Assembly: GCA_964442185.1 (NCBI GenBank)
Contig: CAYTWT010000249.1
Location: 1-24,196, forward strand
Reading direction: 5' to 3'
Source of the DNA: CADEEV01 sp964442185
GTDB taxonomy: Bacteria > Acidobacteriota > Vicinamibacteria > Fen-336
Length of the DNA: 24,196 nucleotides
Shown here: piece by piece, positions 15,132-21,402 of the stretch
How the letters are laid out: each line of letters starts with the position of its first letter
Numbering within the stretch: position 1 is the stretch's first letter
Notes under the pieces: generated by a model
Database searches by the model: none
What the model was told of the DNA's origin: nothing
Seen by the model: only the letters and a program-made list of their open reading frames with translations
Translations under genes and position numbers: made by a program

Positions 15132-16901
15132 TCAGGCCCCCGGGAGCGCCGTGGGCAGGTCGAGCCGGCCGTGCAGCAGGGCCTGCCGCTTGCCTTCGAA
15201 GAGGGCTGCCACGTCGAGGATCAGCACCACACGTCCGTCACCCATGATGGTGGCTCCCGCCACGGGCACAGCGCCGCCCGACACCGCCGGATCGAGCGCC
15301 TTGATCACGATCTCCTGCTGGCCGCGCAACTTGTCGACCACGAGGCCCACACGCTTGTCCCCGCGGCCGAGGATCACGGCATACTGCCCGCCCTCGAAGC
15401 CCTTCAGGCCAAACAGGGTCGAAAGCCGCACCAGCGGGATGATGCGGTCGCGCAGGCGCAGCGTGTCGCGGCCGTTGATGCGGTGCACCTCGGAGCTCTG
15501 GAACTTGAGGCTTTCCACGACCGAGGAGAGCGGCAGCGCGTAAGTCCGCCCCTGCACGTCCACCATCAGCGCCGAGATGATGGCCAGGGTCAGGGGGAGC
15601 TGGATGATGAACTTCGAGCCCACGCCGGGCACCGTCTCGACCTCGATCAGGCCCGAGAGCCGCTCGATCGACTTCAGCACGACGTCGAGGCCGACGCCGC
15701 GGCCGGAGACCTCGCTGATCTCGTCACGGGTGGAGAAACCCTGGGAGAAGATGATCTGCACAGCCTCGCGGTCGGAGAGGTTCTCGTCGCCCTTCAGCAC
15801 TCCGCGCTCGACGGCCTTGCGCCTGACCGTGGCGGCGTCGATGCCCGAACCGTCGTCCATGATCGTGATCACGACGTGGTTCGATTCCTGTGAGGCCGAG
15901 AGCAGGATCGTGCCGGTCGGTGTCTTGCCCCGCGCGACCCGGGTGCGCGGGTCCTCGATGCCGTGGTCGACGCTGTTGCGGATCAGGTGCATGAGCGGCT
16001 CGCCGATCTCGTCGATGATCGCCTTGTCGACGCGCGTGCCGTCGCCCTCGAGAATCAGCTCGATCTCCTTGCCCTGGCTGCGCGCGAGATCGCGGACCAT
16101 GCGCGGGAAACGCTCGAAGACGTGGCGGATGGGCAGCATGCGGATGTCCATCACGGTCTCCTGAAGCTGCTGGGAGACGCCCGCCAGATGGTTCACCGCG
16201 TCGAGCAGCTCCTGGCCGGAACTGCGGCCGCCCTCGGCCCGGACGGCGCGCTTGCCCACCTGGTCGAGCTTGGTGCGGTAGATGATGAGCTCGCCGACCA
16301 GGTTCAGCAGGTGGTCGAGCTGGACGAAGTCGACGCGGACCGTGTTCGAGCGTGGGGCCACGTACTGCGACTGCGTCCGCCGCGCGCCCTGGGCCTTCGC
16401 GAGCGAGCCGTCGCCGGCCTCGCTCCCGCCTTCCCGCTCTTCCGTCGCGGCCGGCGCCAAAGGTCCCCGAGCGCCGCCAGCGCCGCCCGGATGCGGGCTC
16501 AGTCCGCCAGCGGCGAGCATCGCCTCGAGGTCCGCCTTCTCCGCCGCCAGGCTCTTGACCTCGGCCTTCTCGCGGCAGGCCTGCTCCATGGACTCGCGCA
16601 AGGCACTCGCCCCGGCAAACAGCCGGTCGAAGGCAGAAGCCCCGAGCACGACGCCGCCGTCCACGACTTGCGCGAACACGTCCTCGAGACGGTGGACGTA
16701 CTCCTTGATGCCGGAGAAGCCCATCATCCCGCTGTTGCCCTTCAGCGTGTGCAACGGTCCGAGCACCTGCGAGATCACTCCAGGGTCCACCCCGTCGCGT
16801 TCGAGCGCTAGCAGGCAGTGATCGAGCGCCTCGAGATGCACACGGGCATCCTCGAGGTAGATGTCGATCAGCTCCTGCGAGACCTGAAAGGAATCCGACA
16901 T
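15132..16901 (-). CDS. cheA: CheA histidine kinase, no evident P2 domain
   Basis: This 589-residue kinase autophosphorylates in response to the receptor and passes phosphate to the CheY, CheB and probably the PATAN receiver. Domains: an Hpt/P1 (about 5-110) with phospho-acceptor His51 in LHTLKGNSGMMGF; a flexible Gly/Ala/Pro-rich linker (about 115-185); the P3 dimerisation helices (about 189-260); an HATPase P4 domain (about 270-435) with N-box HLIRNSVDHGIEDP, G1 DDGSGID and G2 GRGVGLD; and a CheW-like P5 (about 436-575). The linker shows no recognisable P2 CheY-binding domain, and the protein is correspondingly shorter than E. coli CheA. The ATG at 16901 follows the cheY stop by 25 bp with a GAGGGGGA ribosome site. 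All catalytic motifs are intact. Confidence 0.97.
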   Translation of the reverse strand: MSDSFQVSQELIDIYLEDARVHLEALDHCLLALERDGVDPGVISQVLGPLHTLKGNSGMMGFSGIKEYVHRLEDVFAQVVDGGVVLGASAFDRLFAGASALRESMEQACREKAEVKSLAAEKADLEAMLAAGGLSPHPGGAGGARGPLAPAATEEREGGSEAGDGSLAKAQGARRTQSQYVAPRSNTVRVDFVQLDHLLNLVGELIIYRTKLDQVGKRAVRAEGGRSSGQELLDAVNHLAGVSQQLQETVMDIRMLPIRHVFERFPRMVRDLARSQGKEIELILEGDGTRVDKAIIDEIGEPLMHLIRNSVDHGIEDPRTRVARGKTPTGTILLSASQESNHVVITIMDDGSGIDAATVRRKAVERGVLKGDENLSDREAVQIIFSQGFSTRDEISEVSGRGVGLDVVLKSIERLSGLIEVETVPGVGSKFIIQLPLTLAIISALMVDVQGRTYALPLSSVVESLKFQSSEVHRINGRDTLRLRDRIIPLVRLSTLFGLKGFEGGQYAVILGRGDKRVGLVVDKLRGQQEIVIKALDPAVSGGAVPVAGATIMGDGRVVLILDVAALFEGKRQALLHGRLDLPTALPGA

Positions 16902-16926
16902 TTGAGGCCGCTCCCCCTCGGAGGAC

Positions 16927-17301
16927 CTACGCGGCCGTGATCTTCTCGATGAGGCCGTGCAATTCCGAAGCCTGAAACGGCTTCTTTACGTAGCCCTTGG
17001 CCCCCATCTTGAGGCCACGGATCGTGTCTTCTTCCTTGCCTTCCGTCGAGATGATGATGACCGGCACCGCCTGATAGGCCGGCTCCTTTTGGAGCCGCTG
17101 GAGAAACTCGAGGCCGTTCATGACCGGCATGTTGATGTCCAGCAGGATCAGGTCGATGCCCTCTTCCTGGGCCAGTTTGTCCAGGGCCTCGAGACCGTTC
17201 ATCGCGCTGATCAGCTTGCAGTTCTTGTAGCGCGAGAGGAAGAGCTTGTACATCTGGTGGATCAGCGCGGAATCGTCGACCGCGAGGATCTTCCTGAGCA
17301 T
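16927..17301 (-). CDS. cheY: CheY-type single-domain response regulator
   Basis: This 124-residue receiver-only protein is the first gene of the chemosensory array. It has the acidic pair Asp9/Asp10 (KILAVDDSALI), phospho-acceptor Asp55 (LILLDINMPVMNG), Ser/Thr at 85-86 (IIISTEGK) and Lys107 (GYVKKPF). It should take phosphate from CheA and carry the signal to an output target or act as a phosphate sink. I start it at the ATG at 17301 because a strong ribosome site, GGAGGAGAAGG (17307-17317), lies just upstream. A longer frame beginning with TTG at 17382 would place the start inside the predicted -35 box. There is no flagellar-switch gene nearby, so its target is not evident. Confidence 0.95.
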   Translation of the reverse strand: MLRKILAVDDSALIHQMYKLFLSRYKNCKLISAMNGLEALDKLAQEEGIDLILLDINMPVMNGLEFLQRLQKEPAYQAVPVIIISTEGKEEDTIRGLKMGAKGYVKKPFQASELHGLIEKITAA

Positions 17302-17353
17302 CGCTTCCTTCTCCTCCGGCCGAGTCACGGACCTCAGGGTGAGCCGGTACAGG

Positions 17354-17382
17354 TTTTTACCACCGAAGCTCGCGCCGTTCAA
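17354..17382 (-). promoter_or_regulatory. Sigma70-like promoter of the chemosensory array
   Basis: On the minus strand, TTGAAC (17382-17377) is followed after exactly 17 bp by TAAAAA (17359-17354). Each hexamer matches the sigma70 consensus at 4 of 6 positions and the spacing is optimal. Transcription would begin around 17347, giving a leader of about 45 nt with a strong ribosome site before cheY. Confidence 0.5.
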
Positions 17383-17451
17383 CCTCTCCGGGGCCTACCA
17401 CGCCTGATGAGCCGCAGCCGCGTCGAGAATTCAGTCCTGTCGAGCGAGCCG

Positions 17452-17488
17452 TTGACTCCCCCAGGCTACTGGGGCGAACATCCCGGGC
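17452..17488 (+). promoter_or_regulatory. Promoter and palindromic operator candidate of ROK gene
   Basis: TTGACT (17452-17457) resembles a -35 box; a weak -10-like GAACAT lies 18 bp downstream and 7 nt before the ATG. Between them is a perfect inverted repeat, CCCCAG-GCTA-CTGGGG (17459-17474), placed where a bound repressor would block RNA polymerase. No Shine-Dalgarno sequence is seen before the ATG at 17489, so the transcript may be leaderless. The -10 match is poor. Confidence 0.4.
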
Positions 17489-18430
17489 ATGGGCGCTCCG
17501 AGCACGCTGCGATTCGTGGGCCTCGACATCGGCGGCAGCTTCCTGAAAGGGGCCTGCGTCAATCCCGCCGGCAAGGTCGAGGGCCGTTTGCACGAGAAGG
17601 TCGAGAAGGACAGCCTCGAGTCGCTGTTGCAGCAACTCGAGCGGGCCGTCCGAAGCCTGGCCGGGCCGTCTGGAGCCCGCGCCGTGGGCCTCGGGATTCC
17701 GGGGATCGTGGAGCAGGGCGCCGCCCTGGTCCGGGTCGCGCCCAACGTGAGCGTGCTGAACGGCTACGCCTTTGGCGCCGACTTCGCAAAGCGGATCGGA
17801 ATGCCCACCTTTGCCGAGAACGACGCCAATGCCGCGGCGCTGGCCGAGGCCTGGCTCGGGGCGGGCCGGGGCTCGGAGCGTCAGATCTTCGTTTCCCTGG
17901 GCACGGGCATCGGCGCGGGGATCATCCTCGACGGGCGGATCTGGTCCGGCGCCAGCGGCTACGCGGGCGAGATCGGGCACATCCAGGTAGAACCCGACGG
18001 GCTGCCGTGCGGCTGCGGGTCGCGCGGCTGTCTGGAGACGGTCGCCGGGATCCCCGGCTGGATAAGGCGCGCCGAGACGGCCCTCGCCAGCCAGGCGTCG
18101 GCACTGCGCGGCCAGGCGCTCGAGCCCAAGAGCATCGTCGAAGCGGCCCAGGCCGGCGACGCCGTCGCGCTCGAGATCGTCGCGGAATCGGCGCGAGCAC
18201 TCGGCATCGGCATCGGCGCCACGCTCAATCTGCTGAACCTCGACCGTGTCGTGCTCGGCGGCGGCGTCGCGGCTGCGGGCGATTTCTTGCTGAGCCGGGT
18301 CGCCGAAGAAGTGCGCCGGCGCACCTTCCCGCAGGTCTTCGCCGATTGCGCCTTCAAGCTGGCCGAGCTCTCCGGCGACGCCGGCGTCGTGGGCGCGGCG
18401 CGGGTCGCGATCATCGGCCTGGCGCAGTGA
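17489..18430 (+). CDS. ROK-family sugar kinase (glucokinase-like)
   Basis: This 313-residue cytoplasmic protein belongs to the ROK family, whose kinase members phosphorylate glucose or other hexoses with ATP. It shows the phosphate-binding GLDIGGSFLKG (11-21), the catalytic-base region FAENDANAAALAEAWLG with Asp112, the second ATP motif SLGTGIGAGIILDG, EIGHIQVEP with His164, and the zinc-binding PCGCGSRGCLE (Cys174, Cys176, Cys181). There is no N-terminal helix-turn-helix, so it is an enzyme rather than a ROK repressor. Substrate specificity cannot be read by eye; glucose is the most common. It is divergent from the chemosensory array and is the first of three plus-strand genes; the next gene starts 16 bp downstream. 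An inverted repeat upstream suggests regulation. Confidence 0.92.
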   Translation: MGAPSTLRFVGLDIGGSFLKGACVNPAGKVEGRLHEKVEKDSLESLLQQLERAVRSLAGPSGARAVGLGIPGIVEQGAALVRVAPNVSVLNGYAFGADFAKRIGMPTFAENDANAAALAEAWLGAGRGSERQIFVSLGTGIGAGIILDGRIWSGASGYAGEIGHIQVEPDGLPCGCGSRGCLETVAGIPGWIRRAETALASQASALRGQALEPKSIVEAAQAGDAVALEIVAESARALGIGIGATLNLLNLDRVVLGGGVAAAGDFLLSRVAEEVRRRTFPQVFADCAFKLAELSGDAGVVGAARVAIIGLAQ

Positions 18431-18446
18431 GGAAGTCCGACTAAGC

Positions 18447-18932
18447 GTGTTCGAGTCCGAAGCTCGGCTCTCGGATGAAGTGCGCGGGCTTCTGGACGCC
18501 GTGCGCGAGGCGACCGGTGCCCGCTACGCCTGCATCGCGGAAAAGGGCCGAATCCGTTTCGAGTCGGCCGCCACCGAGGCTCACGCTCGGGAGCTGCGCG
18601 CGTTCCTGGAGCCGCGCCTGACAGCGATCTTCGAGTTGCCCGCCAGCCTTGCCGGCACGGGGCCGGAGCAGGATGCCTTCGAGAGCCGGGACGAGGACGA
18701 GTTCGTGCTCGCGTTCCTGAACGGCCGCGGCGCGCTGCTACTGGCCTGCCACGACGCTGATGCCGCGCGCGAGCGGGCCGAGCGGTTGTTCACGGCCCTT
18801 GCCGATCGCCTGCTGCGCCTCGAGCCGTCGTGGCGCGTCGATGCGCAGGGTCGTGGCCTCTTCTTCGGCCGGCCGCGGGTCGACTGGGTCGTCGTCGGGC
18901 GCCGGGCCGGCGACGAATTCCGGCTAGAATAA
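18447..18932 (+). CDS. Hypothetical protein, possible roadblock-like fold
   Basis: This 161-residue soluble protein is not recognised with certainty. It begins at a GTG (18447), 16 bp after the ROK gene, with GAGGAAG about 12 nt upstream. The N-terminal part (LSDEVRGLLDAVREATGARY) looks like a helix followed by strands; a second half runs FVLAFLNGRGALLLACHD, an amphipathic helix (ARERAERLFTALADRLLRL), then WRVDAQGRGLFFGRPRVDWVV. The alternation of long helices and a central sheet is compatible with roadblock/longin-like or small GAF-like folds, but this is only a pattern impression. No catalytic motif, signal peptide or membrane segment is visible. The reading frame, bias and close packing support a real gene. 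The lepA promoter candidate overlaps its last codons. Confidence 0.7.
   Translation: MFESEARLSDEVRGLLDAVREATGARYACIAEKGRIRFESAATEAHARELRAFLEPRLTAIFELPASLAGTGPEQDAFESRDEDEFVLAFLNGRGALLLACHDADAARERAERLFTALADRLLRLEPSWRVDAQGRGLFFGRPRVDWVVVGRRAGDEFRLE
18925..18930 (+). promoter_or_regulatory. TAGAAT -10-like box upstream of lepA
   Basis: TAGAAT overlaps the last codons of the preceding gene and lies 54 nt before the lepA ATG. No good -35 element is visible. If active, the transcript would carry a leader of about 45-50 nt that can form hairpins. Confidence 0.4.
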
Positions 18933-18933
18933 A

Positions 18934-18979
18934 GGGTTCTGGAACCTCCCGAAGAGCGCCAGCGGGGAGGCCAAGCCCC
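18934..18979 (+). promoter_or_regulatory. Structured leader of lepA
   Basis: Within the 52-bp gap before lepA, GGGTTC-TG-GAACCT (18934-18947) forms a short hairpin. CCTCCC (18945-18950) can pair with GGGGAGG (18964-18970), which is also the only purine-rich ribosome-site candidate, 14 nt before the ATG. The same GGGG can instead pair with CCCC at 18976-18979. These alternative pairings could hide or expose the ribosome site; this is a by-eye prediction. Confidence 0.3.
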
Positions 18980-18984
18980 GATCC

Positions 18985-20778
18985 ATGAAGAACATCCGAA
19001 ACTTCTCCATCATCGCCCATATCGACCACGGCAAGACCACCCTCTCCGACCGGCTGATGGAGCGGACCGGTGCCCTCACCCAGCGCGAGATGAGCGAGCA
19101 GTTCCTGGATTCGATGGACCTCGAGCGCGAGCGCGGGATCACGATCAAGCAGCACTCGGTGCGCCTCAACTACAAGGCGAAGAATGGCGAGGACTACATC
19201 CTCAACCTGATCGACACCCCTGGGCACGTGGATTTTGCCTACGAGGTCTCGCGCTCGCTCGCGGCCTGCCAGGGGGCGCTGCTCGTGGTCGACGCGAGCC
19301 AGGGCGTCGAGGCGCAGACGCTGGCGAACGCCCACCTCGCCGCAGACGCGGGCCTCGAGATCATCCCGGTCCTGAACAAGATCGACCTGCCGGGGGCCGA
19401 GCCGGAGAAGGCCAAGGAACAAATCGAGCACGTGATCGGGATCGACGCGTCGAACGCGATCCTGGCCTCGGCCAAACAGGGCCTCGGCATCGAGGAGATT
19501 CTCGAGGCAATCGTCCAGCGCGTGCCGCCGCCGCACGGGGAGCCGAACGGGCCGCTGCGGGCCCTCGTCTTCGACTCCTGGTTCGATCAGTACCGCGGCG
19601 TGGTGATCCTGGTCCACGTCGTGGACGGCCGGCTCGAGCCGAAGATGAAGGTGAAGCTGATGGCCTCAGGCGGCGCCTACGAGGTCGAGACCCTCGGCGT
19701 CTTCACCCCGAAGCCGGTTCCCGTCGAGTCGCTCGCCGCCGGCGAGGTCGGGATCGTGGTCGCGGGCATCAAGAAGGTTTCCGACGTCGCGATCGGCGAC
19801 ACCCTCACCGATGCGAAGCACCAAGCACCCGAGCCACTCCCCGGCTTCAAGGAGATCAAGCCGATGGTGTTCGCGGGGCTCTACCCCGTGGACGCCGACC
19901 AGTACGCCGAGCTGCGCGACGCGCTCGAGAAGCTGCGCCTCAACGACAGCTCGTTCTTCTACGAGCCCGAGACCTCGACCGCGCTCGGCTTCGGCTTCCG
20001 CTGCGGGTTCCTGGGCCTGCTGCACATGGAGATCGTCGAGGAGCGCCTCGAGCGCGAGTTCAACCTCGAGTTGCTGATCACCGCGCCCTCGGTGCGTTAT
20101 CGCGTCAAGAGAACGAACGGGCAGGTGATCGAGATCGACTCTCCCGCGCGGCTGCCCGATCCGGGTTCGATCGAGTCGATCGAGGAACCCATCATCACGG
20201 CCACGATTCTGACGGGCGACGAATTCGTGGGCTCGATCCTGAAACTGTGCCAGGACAAGCGCGGCATCCAGAAGGGCATCCACTACATCACGACCACACG
20301 GGTGATGATCGAGTACGAGCTGCCCCTCAACGAGATCCTGCTCGACTTCTACGACCGGCTGAAGTCGGCTTCGAAAGGCTACGCCTCGCTCGACTACCAG
20401 TTCACGGGCTACTGGGTCTCGCCGCTCGTGAAGCTCGACATCCTGGTGAACGGCGATCCGGTCGATGCGTTGTCGCTCATCGTCCATCGCGAGACGGCCT
20501 ACGCCCGCGGCAAGTCCCTGGTGGAGAAGATGCGCCAGTTGATCCCGCGCCAGATGTTCGAGGTAGCGATCCAGGCCGCGATCGGCTCGCGCGTGATCGC
20601 GCGCGAGAGCGTCAAGGCGCTGCGCAAGAACGTGATCGCGAAGTGCTACGGCGGGGACATCAGCCGCAAGCGCAAGCTGCTCGAGAAGCAGAAGGAAGGC
20701 AAGAAGCGCATGAAGCGCGTGGGCACGGTCGACATCCCGCAGGAAGCTTTCCTGGCTGTTCTGCGCGTCGACGACTAG
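18985..20778 (+). CDS. lepA: LepA / elongation factor 4 (ribosomal GTPase)
   Basis: This 597-residue translational GTPase acts on the ribosome, affecting translocation and, in some bacteria, initiation or ribosome assembly. Length is standard. GTPase motifs are intact: G1 AHIDHGKTT (11-19), G2 RGIT (50-53), G3 DTPGHVD (77-83, catalytic His81) and G4 NKID (131-134). The EF-G-like domains II and III follow, with the conserved FAGLYPVDADQYAELRDAL and LGFGFRCGFLGLLHMEIV. The C-terminal LepA-specific domain includes SLDYQFTGYW, KNVIAKCYGGDISRKRKLLE and KKRMKRVGTVDIPQEAFLAV. The start MKNIRNFSIIAHIDHG matches the family. The frame is unbroken. A toxin-antitoxin pair begins 9 bp after its stop. Confidence 0.98.
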   Translation: MKNIRNFSIIAHIDHGKTTLSDRLMERTGALTQREMSEQFLDSMDLERERGITIKQHSVRLNYKAKNGEDYILNLIDTPGHVDFAYEVSRSLAACQGALLVVDASQGVEAQTLANAHLAADAGLEIIPVLNKIDLPGAEPEKAKEQIEHVIGIDASNAILASAKQGLGIEEILEAIVQRVPPPHGEPNGPLRALVFDSWFDQYRGVVILVHVVDGRLEPKMKVKLMASGGAYEVETLGVFTPKPVPVESLAAGEVGIVVAGIKKVSDVAIGDTLTDAKHQAPEPLPGFKEIKPMVFAGLYPVDADQYAELRDALEKLRLNDSSFFYEPETSTALGFGFRCGFLGLLHMEIVEERLEREFNLELLITAPSVRYRVKRTNGQVIEIDSPARLPDPGSIESIEEPIITATILTGDEFVGSILKLCQDKRGIQKGIHYITTTRVMIEYELPLNEILLDFYDRLKSASKGYASLDYQFTGYWVSPLVKLDILVNGDPVDALSLIVHRETAYARGKSLVEKMRQLIPRQMFEVAIQAAIGSRVIARESVKALRKNVIAKCYGGDISRKRKLLEKQKEGKKRMKRVGTVDIPQEAFLAVLRVDD

Positions 20779-20781
20779 AAT
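20776..20781 (+). promoter_or_regulatory. TAGAAT -10-like box, leaderless start of antitoxin gene
   Basis: TAGAAT overlaps the lepA stop codon and ends exactly 6 nt before the antitoxin ATG. There is no Shine-Dalgarno sequence in between, so initiation at or beside the A of ATG is plausible. The spacing is identical to that before the PATAN gene. Confidence 0.45.
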
Positions 20782-20787
20782 AGCTTC

Positions 20788-21015
20788 ATGGCACACCCCG
20801 CGATCAACCTAGACGCTCTCTCCTCCGAGGAGCAGCTTGAGTTGTTGGACGAGATTTGGGAGCGTCTCAGCCAGCATCCCGCTGATATTCCGCTGACAGA
20901 CGCACAGCGTGCGGAGCTAGGCAGGCGTTTGGACGCGCTCGAAGAGGACATCCGAGCCGGTCGGCTGCTTGGCCGCCCCTGGTCTGAGGTCAGGGAGGAC
21001 CTCGGGTCGCGGTGA
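20788..21015 (+). CDS. Type II antitoxin, addiction-module component (PF09720-like)
   Basis: This 75-residue acidic protein matches the small addiction-module family in length and pattern: an N-terminal LSSEEQLELLDEIWERLS helix, then IPLTDAQRAELGRRLDAL and a C-terminal PWSEVREDL. In this family the protein binds and neutralises a RelE/ParE-type toxin and often autoregulates the pair. It overlaps the toxin gene by 4 bp (GTGA), the usual arrangement for a coupled pair. Codon use is less GC-biased than in flanking genes (for example TTG TTG, GAT ATT, ATT TGG), which hints at recent acquisition. The start has no ribosome site but a TAGAAT box 6 nt upstream. Confidence 0.88.
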   Translation: MAHPAINLDALSSEEQLELLDEIWERLSQHPADIPLTDAQRAELGRRLDALEEDIRAGRLLGRPWSEVREDLGSR

Positions 21016-21302
21016 GGCCGGTCCTCCTCACGGCCGCGGCTGAAGCGGACGTCGACGAGGCCTTTCGATGGTACGAGGCGCAGCGAGCGGGCCTGGGAGC
21101 GGCTTTCCGGCACGCTCTCGACGTGGCCGTGGCAGCCTTGGAGACCGGAGCGCTCAGTTACGCCGTCGTCTACAGGAACACTCGTCGCGTCCTCTTGCCG
21201 AAGTTCCCTTACGGGTTGTACTACCGCATCGTTGCTGAAGCAGTGCTTGTGGTCGGCTGTATTCACGCCAAGCGGCACCCCCGGGTATGGCGCTCCCGAT
21301 AG
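21012..21302 (+). CDS. RelE/ParE-family toxin
   Basis: This 96-residue protein begins with GTG overlapping the antitoxin stop. The opening VLLTAAAEADVDEAFRWYE, the helix ending LGAAFRHALDVAVAAL, the central YRNTRRVLLPKFPYGLYYRI and the closing VLVVGCIHAKRHPRVWRSR are typical of the RelE/ParE superfamily. Members either cleave mRNA on the ribosome (RelE) or poison gyrase (ParE); the sequence alone does not separate these here, though the antitoxin type and the FPYGLYYRI strand lean towards ParE-like. The frame is intact, so the pair is probably functional. Confidence 0.88.
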   Translation: MRPVLLTAAAEADVDEAFRWYEAQRAGLGAAFRHALDVAVAALETGALSYAVVYRNTRRVLLPKFPYGLYYRIVAEAVLVVGCIHAKRHPRVWRSR

Positions 21303-21402
21303 GCAAGGGTAACAACCGCAACCCGTCTTCTGGGGAGCGATCTCCGTCTTGGCCATTCTGATCGCCGCGCTGACGCAGAGCGCGAGGTAGCCGCGTCGAA
21401 GG
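21303..21402. other. Convergent intergenic region with one short hairpin
   Basis: This 100-bp gap separates the toxin gene from the oppositely oriented TPR-like gene. It contains CGCGCT-(7 nt)-AGCGCG (21366-21384) and a shorter GGAG-CGAT-CTCC. Neither is followed by a T-run on either strand, so a bidirectional terminator is possible but not shown. Confidence 0.35.

Noticed and set aside
17302..17382. Longer cheY starting with TTG at 17382
   Set aside because: The extra 27 residues are not receiver-like, and the start would fall in the predicted -35 box, while a strong ribosome site precedes the ATG at 17301.
21366..21384. Intrinsic terminator between the toxin and TPR-like genes
   Set aside because: The stem is only 6 bp and no T-run follows on either strand; kept only as a weak hairpin in the intergenic entry.
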